DNA from: Daphnia carinata
Taxonomy: Eukaryota; Arthropoda; Branchiopoda; Diplostraca; Daphniidae
Assembly (NCBI RefSeq): GCF_022539665.2
Contig: NC_081336.1
Span: forward strand, 5,100,221 to 5,164,220
Length of the DNA stretch: 64,000 nt
Direction of reading: 5' to 3'
Positions 57,700-64,000 of the stretch are shown here, piece after piece (the first letter of the stretch is position 1; each line of letters opens with the position of its first letter). The notes under the pieces are model-generated. The model was not told where the DNA came from and made no database searches. It saw only the letters and a program-made list of their open reading frames with translations. A program made the translations under genes and the position numbers.

Positions 57700-60600
57700 T
57701 ACAAGAAACTGTTCATCGAGAGTTGAATGCCGTTGCTTGTTTTATTGTTATTGCGTTCGCTGGAAGCCGTTTTGTGTTCACTGTCATACCACGCTTGTGA
57801 TTCGAACAAAATGATGATGAAGCAGCATCGCTGTTGCAAACGACACAACAATAGAAATTAATAAATAAGCGAACAAAAATTGTTTGCATAGTTTGACTTC
57901 AACGGAGAGATTTCATTTGCCCTTGATGTACAAAAAACAATAATAAAATTTAACCTTGTCGGTATTGTTTTGAAAATCAAATTTCCTCGGTTTTGTTTCT
58001 TCACAAAAACAACCCAAATATGTGGGTAATAGTTGATGTTCCCTATTAGGGATGTTTGTTATCCTATTAGGGAACGATATGCGATTCCAGCATTAATCAA
58101 CGTCAGCTAGTTTCATTGGTCAGATTCTTTTGAAATGAATATTACAGTAGCAGTGAACTGAGAGTTCGGTGTGTGCTTGCCAAAAATCGATGAATTACAT
58201 ACACGGCGGCATAGCGAACGTATTGAAAAGGGAGAGCATCAAAGTTAGGAATTGTAATTTGAAGACGAAAACTTGTGTATCGTGTTATGGCGTACTGTAC
58301 AAGTTGACATTTGGCTCTGTCTCACCTTCTTTTCTTTTGGATGTTACGCATTCCTCGAGTCGGTCGTGTTTTTCAGTCGATACACCAAACTATGGTATAC
58401 GTGGTGCTGGCTGTAATTTAGGTGCCATTGCGACAAGAAACACGTCAGGCAATAGAAATAAAGACGGAAAGTCGGTGGACGAGGACCTACATTTTTCTTG
58501 CTCCTCTGGCTTTCAAAGAGAAATAGTCGAACTATTCGATTGTGCATAACTCGGTGCTCAAATGGCTAACCAAGGTTCAGCTCGTGTGTGGCCCTCATCC
58601 TGTTTTCAATAGGCAAACAATCGACATTGGGAATGTATATACTATATGTATACGTACAGAACCAATGATTGCCGACGACTAAAACCCTAGGCACCTGTTA
58701 AGATAATCAAGAGGACGACAGCAATTTATGACCGGTCGTCGTGTATAGCACAGATGGGAGAATCGGGTGAAACGTGTACAAAGTACATCAATGAGCATAA
58801 CGGCCTAGAATAAATGTGAATATGTAGAAGGGTAGATTTCTGGTGGAGCCAATGGAAAGGGAGACATTCCTCTCAAGCTTTTCTTTCGTCCAGGGTCTTG
58901 TAGGTTATAAAACACTTTTTCAGGATGAATGTGCTGCTGCTGCTGCCGCTGCTTGCTACAGACAGAAATGAAATAGAAGGGAGAAAAAAATGCGTTTGAA
59001 AAGGGAGGGTGTCGGTCGATTCATGGATTTGCCGATGACCATTGGTTTTCAAGCTTACCGTGGCAGTAATCCACTAACAAATGGTCACACTCTCTGAAGT
59101 ATTTAGACCGGCTGACATGAGAGACCTAGAGACCTATACACTGCTACTCTATAGCATCAGCATTGAGCCCAGCAGATCTTTGGACTCTTAACTATGGCCG
59201 AAGGGAGGGATGTCTGCTGCATACACAATACACGTACCTTTAACCTTAAATTTCTGTCGTTTTTTTTTTCTCCCTCTTTTCGAAACTCTCTCTTTGGCTC
59301 ATTTGACCGCCTTAACAAAAAATGATAGGACACGATGAGGTGAGAACAGCTAAGCAACAAAATGAACAAAGCAAAGTGGTCGTCCATCACTGTATGTGTA
59401 GAGGAATGTTAAGAATATATGGCTGAGAATGTCGCAGTTATTGAAAAGTCGGTGGACGATGGATTATTGATTTCCCAAAAAGACTTCTTCTAAATGTCAA
59501 CCACCTAGCACGAATTTAGCTGCTCTTTCTTGCTGCTCTCATGACGATATTGCCTCCTTGCGCTCTAGCCAACTATAAATAGCTTTTTTATTCAGTACGA
59601 CAATAGAAGTTTTCACCCAAATAAGAAAAAAGAACGTGGGAAAGAATTCCAAATTCAGAAGAAAATATCACTACCTGATGGGCGGCTTGTATACATCCAG
59701 CAGTGTTTGTCGTCACTGCCTAATTTCAAAAGCGCTAATGTGAAGCTTTGCTATGTACAGCTTGGCTATTCTTCTTTCTGATTTCACCCCATACCATTTT
59801 TGCTTTCCTTTTAAAAAGCAAAGTTGTTCAATTCCTATTACCAATCGCGAAGAATAATGTGCTTTCATGTAGACACACATTTCGATCATTTAATCGGTAG
59901 GTTGGTAATTCTGGGTATACCTAGCAGACGCTGGATCAACAATTTTCTTTTAAGATTTCAGCTGCGATTCGAAATTAATGGCAATAAAAAGTTCGTAGAG
60001 AAATTCCAAAACTGCTTATGGTTAGCCATGTTTAATGAAACTAAAGGTATTTTGTTGGTAATTTAATTTTTGCTATGTAATTAGGCTAAGAAAAGAAGAA
60101 TCTACTCATTTGAAACTATGTGCTATTCTAGTAATTATACTATGTTAAAAGTATGCTCTGCTCGTCGGCTACGCGTAAACTATTAAAAAGATACGTATGG
60201 AAGCTTCACAGCAGTTTTTGTTTACACCCAGGCAACTATTGGTAAACTACATGATGGTGAATTGGTGAAACACAGCTTTGTGGCATTCGTTTTTGATAAC
60301 TTACGAGCTTGCCAGGTGCTCTGAATAATTCGACACCAATGTGTGACAGAGAGAAGTTTAAAAAATGTGTAATAGAAGAGTGATTATATTGGTTCTATAT
60401 ATATATGTCTTATTACATTGGGATTTGTTTTAATGGTATTGAAATTATCTAAAAGCAGTTTCTGAGCAGACGATAATTGGTTCTATCATTGAATCTGTCA
60501 TTGCCACCTGGTGTTCAGCAAGTGCGAATCTGCCGTCAGCGAGAAACGTCTTCGTACTAACGTCGTTTGACGCATTTGGCTTGAAATTGGCAAAGATTCT

Positions 60601-62280
60601 TTAGCGAGTGTACAATACACCATTGCAATCTTATGCTGCACGCTTTAAAGAGTTTAACTTTTCCAGGTAAACCCGAATTATGTGCTCAAGTCTAGAGCAG
60701 TTGTTTAAAACAAAAAGACAGCATATTTTATGGCCAATTTCATCTCATGTTGTATCGATGTTTAAGATTTTATAGGCGTATAAAGGATAAGATTTGCTAG
60801 ACGCGTAGTGCCATATCCAGCTGCCCACGAATTTTCTGAATTGTTTGCTCATTTCGTGTTTGATTCCTTGTGTTTTGCTTGGCATTGTACATGGCTTTCA
60901 CTCCTGGTCTTCGTTCTGATTTACCTCTGGCCTGCTGGTGAAAGATTGATGGTAGAATTGGTGCGCAAATACCTGGGTAATCTATACGTGGCGGCATATG
61001 TCACAAGGTTCGTTTTGTATGAGAGCAAAAAAAAAGGGGGGGGGGGAGAAGAAAATAAAGAAGAAAAAAGTAAATGGTAGCCTGGTGCTCAGCGTGAAGC
61101 TGAGCGGGAGGCAGAGTTGGGGTCGGTCTGGGAGAAGGACCATTATCATGGTGGGACAATTTTGTCCCCATTTTCCGCAGCCTAATCTAACAGAGGGGTA
61201 GAAAAGTGGATAGAAGATGGTAGGATATAGTTTCAGGTCAATGGTGTGTATACGGCATTCCAATTTGCACAGTGAAGAAAAGAAAAGGAGGCGGGCAAGG
61301 GTTGCTCAGTATAAAAACCTGAAACCTCCCTTCAGACTAATGACATGTTATGTGCCCCCAACAGACTGGCCGACTAAGGGGCCCACACACAAGCATTCGC
61401 CGACACTTCTTTTGCTTTGGCTCATGCTGTGACCTCTCTACATGCTGCATATTCTTAATAGACACATTTTCTACGAAAGCCTACTGATGCTATCCCCTTC
61501 TGTACATTTTTACCTATATCCCTTTTTCGTTCTTGATCTCTTCTACTTTTGTATAGGTTGTATAGCTGTATTTCCAGATACGACTCAACTTCACATATTC
61601 CCCACCCCGTCTCCACGTAGTGGTGGGCCAATTAACCATGAAATGAGTAAATGACCCTAATGTCAGATCTCTTCATTATTTTCTTGTCCTCTTCAGGACA
61701 CCGACTCGACCAGCAGCGGTAGCTTCTCATTTATTGTCTTTCATCATTGTCAAGTGTTTGACGTTTAACATGTGCAAAACTGTACACAGCTGACCCAGGG
61801 TACAACCAAGTCCAAACAAGCCTCAAGTTGTCTGCAAGCAGCCAAGGTTTTTGTTGGGCTGCTATTTTTCACATCATTTCCTGCCTGCAGCATGAAATAA
61901 TTATTTTAAATGTTTTTAAAAGCAGTCCCTGGTGACAGTATTAATGCAATCTTACCACAAATTTGTGTTTCTTCTATCGTGTGCTTACGACTGATCACGT
62001 TATTAAAATTGGCTTATTGAAAGTAGTGAGGGTTTTTTTTTCCTGGGAAAATTGGAATGCAGCTACCCTTGTTTTGGAACTCCACGTTTTCCGTAACAAG
62101 TACCCAACCACCTGGTCACAATAATAATAAAAAAAGAAATAAATAATTCAATCAGTTTCTTTTTTTTCTACATGTAATAAGGCTTTTGGTTTATGAAAAT
62201 CTCTGGCATTAGAAGAAAATTCCAGTATGGCATGAATGACCATACAGCCAATGGCTTATCTACGAGACGTTTTTCGTAAG
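57700..62280. other. Unassigned region, no gene called
   Basis: Mixed composition with open frames at 58,169-58,549, 59,824-60,066 and 60,808-61,080 (plus), none with a recognisable domain or convincing splice context. A direct CTG-type run lies at 58,930-58,952 ('tgctgctgctgctgccgctg'). A G-run lies at 61,037-61,047. Confidence 0.4.
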
Positions 62281-62623
62281 TTTATTGATGGTTGTCTAAT
62301 ATTTTCATTGCGGCAGCACAAGCAAAAAAAAAAAAAAAAAAACAAAAAAAAAGTAAAGGAAAAAGAAAATAAAGGCCGAAGGATAAGCCTCTTGCAAACG
62401 CATTATTTGTGAACCGATGCATGAACGGCGTAGAGATGACCCTTGAGGGAAGTATGCCAACCAGGTCTAAAACCAGGTGCTCTTTCAACACGAGAAAGGT
62501 GTCGACGAGGGTATGGATGGATCTCTTAACCACCCACTACTTTTATTTAATTTTTGTATGTAGGGTCTTTTTTCGCTTGCTTCTTTATTGATGCACAACA
62601 GAGGACAGTTGGTCTGGTGTGTG

Positions 62624-62857
62624 TCATTTTAGGTTGGCGGAAGATGGACGGAACGAGGGCGACGAGTCCGTGGACCAGCCGCGATGTTTGGAAAAGGTAT
62701 TCGGGCTCTCCACCTTTGAGCTCAACAGAATGCCAGGTTCATTCTTACTGGCCTCTTTCATTTCTTTCATTTCAGCAACTGCCTGAGCCCGGCTTTCTTC
62801 TACCAGTTTTTCGAAAATCTCCTTTTTGAGTTTGAAAAACTGCCGCTCTGCTATCGT
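62624..62857 (-). CDS. Possible terminal exon of an unidentified gene
   Basis: On the minus strand an acceptor CGATTTACAG precedes 62,857. The open frame then encodes a charged helix (TIAERQFFKLKKEIFEKLVE, ESRAQAVAEMKEMKEA) and a Ser/Pro-rich tail ending SFRPSSANLK with a stop at 62,626-62,624. Helix-then-Ser-rich composition and the well-formed acceptor argue for a real exon. The family is not recognised; upstream exons would lie above 62,900 or beyond the window. A GTAAGA inside it (after EMKEA) could instead be a donor. Confidence 0.35.
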   Translation of the reverse strand, partial: TIAERQFFKLKKEIFEKLVEESRAQAVAEMKEMKEASKNEPGILLSSKVESPNTFSKHRGWSTDSSPSFRPSSANLK

Positions 62858-62917
62858 CTGTAAATCGACATTTCGATAGATCGGCAGACGGCAGGTACAC
62901 CCCTTTTTACCCCACAA

Positions 62918-64000
62918 GTCCGATAAGCTTCTTTCTTGTTCTTTTTCCTCTTTTATTATTATTTTTTTTTCTTAAAGGGTAATAGTATGTGATACCACCC
63001 TGGGTTTTGGCGAAACTCCCAGTTTCTAAATATTTCTTCTTCGCCTTTTTTTTTCGGGACGGATTTCTCAAATTCTTTTTGCCCTTTCTGTATTTTCCAT
63101 GATCGGCTAAAGGTTTTTATGAGAAATCATGTTTGCTATGTAGCACTAGTTTTCGCTGTGTGGTACATTGAAATAAAAGCAAGTTCATGGCAAAACCTGG
63201 GGAAAAAATACCAAAAACGAGCTCAATCGAGAGATTCTTCTATCGTTTTTTTTTTCTAAATGTTTACTTCAAATGGTTCAAATAATAATAGGTGTAAACA
63301 TGAACGGCTTTAAAACGAACCGTGTTCATATTAAATATGGGCTGTCTACGTTGAGGAAGCCGAAAATTCTTTGTTTCTAGAACGCTATGTGGCACCTGAA
63401 AATGAATTGAGGTATTTATGCAACAGATTATGATGTCACGAGTTTTTGTTGACGTTTTCATCTACTGATACTGTACTGCTCATAATTGAGACTCTGTTTC
63501 AGACTTCCTTCTAGCACTACTCCCACATACAGTATAGATAGAAAAACATGATTCCTATATTTCCTGAATTGCGGAGCAACCATTAGTGGAGTGTGGCACC
63601 TGACATTAATCAAGTGTCTTGGCGGAAAAAGACGCAGTTAATATTGCACCATTGTGCCATGACGAAGGAATAATATTTTCCTTGTATTCGTTGAGCTGCA
63701 GAAAACGCCTACTTTATTTGTGCAGCCGGTCCTGAAAAAAAAAAATGCTCGCCACCCACAGCTGTTGTTGATGCCCTTTTGCCGCAGTTTTAATCAGTGT
63801 CTTTTGCATAATATCACCCCTTGTTGCAGATCACGTTGATCTTTTCGAGAACCTACAAGGAGAATATTTAAAAAATCACATGCATTTGGTCTGTTTCAAT
63901 TAGAGCACTTTTTGCTCGTAAAAAAAAAGAAAACCTGGGAATTTTAACGGCGCTCGTAGAGGCTTTAGAGAACAACTGGTTAAGGCTGCCTAAAGCCCAT
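62918..64000. other. Right end of window, no gene called
   Basis: A+T-rich with several A and T runs. No frame, RNA gene or repeat is supported. Confidence 0.45.

Noticed and set aside
58169-58549. 126-codon plus-strand frame
   Set aside because: No recognisable domain, atypical composition and no splice or promoter context; probably chance.

Overview
The window looks like arthropod nuclear DNA, most likely a branchiopod crustacean of the Daphnia type. This is inference from the predicted proteins (a Spitz-type EGFR ligand with the arthropod juxtamembrane region, a UbcD1-type E2, Vti1, RPL34), short GT/AG introns of about 55-125 bp in three of the four genes, and the mix of Gypsy, Mutator-like and Tc1/mariner repeats. 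No database search was possible; all family calls rest on motifs read by eye.

Bases 1 to about 39,600 are a graveyard of nested mobile elements. Two inverted copies of a 795-bp composite MITE (1-719, 15,508-16,302) bracket a Gypsy-type retroelement on the minus strand: gag about 14,080 downward, pol 8,610-4,975, an env-like gene 4,906-965. Stops and frameshifts break it. A 4,486-bp Mutator-like element (8,885-13,370, 9-bp target duplication) sits inside its gag. That element carries an intron-containing fragment of a host rhinoceros/JADE-type PHD gene, so it is a Pack-MULE-like gene-capture event. Further on lie an env fossil (about 17.9-19.3 kb), a solo Mutator-like terminus (19,761-20,224), a degenerate Gypsy pol (20.6-21.5 kb), a FLYWCH/MULE transposase relic (22.1-23.9 kb), a Tc1 transposase relic (24.1-25.25 kb) and a possible LTR. 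Then comes a 6,610-bp Mutator-like foldback element that is almost entirely one palindrome (27,377-33,986, 9-bp target duplication). After it are a deleted second Gypsy element (34.4-36.4 kb), a small TIR element, and a third element (37,608-39,604). The Pack-MULE, the palindrome and this third element all carry the same unidentified lysine-rich, intron-containing cargo gene.

Bases 40,288 to 51,684 hold ordinary host genes with intact reading frames after splicing: RPL34 (minus), Vti1 (plus, divergent from RPL34), a UbcD1/effete-type ubiquitin-conjugating enzyme (minus, convergent with Vti1) and a spitz-type EGF ligand (minus, six coding exons, 293 residues). From about 51.7 to 64 kb the DNA is low-complexity and mostly non-coding. 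It holds probable 5' exons of the spitz gene, several microsatellites and one possible terminal exon of an unidentified gene near 62.6-62.9 kb.

The strongest candidates for something undescribed are the Pack-MULE with a captured chromatin-gene fragment, the 6.6-kb palindromic foldback with its duplicated cargo, and the spread of one unknown cargo gene through three elements with different ends.
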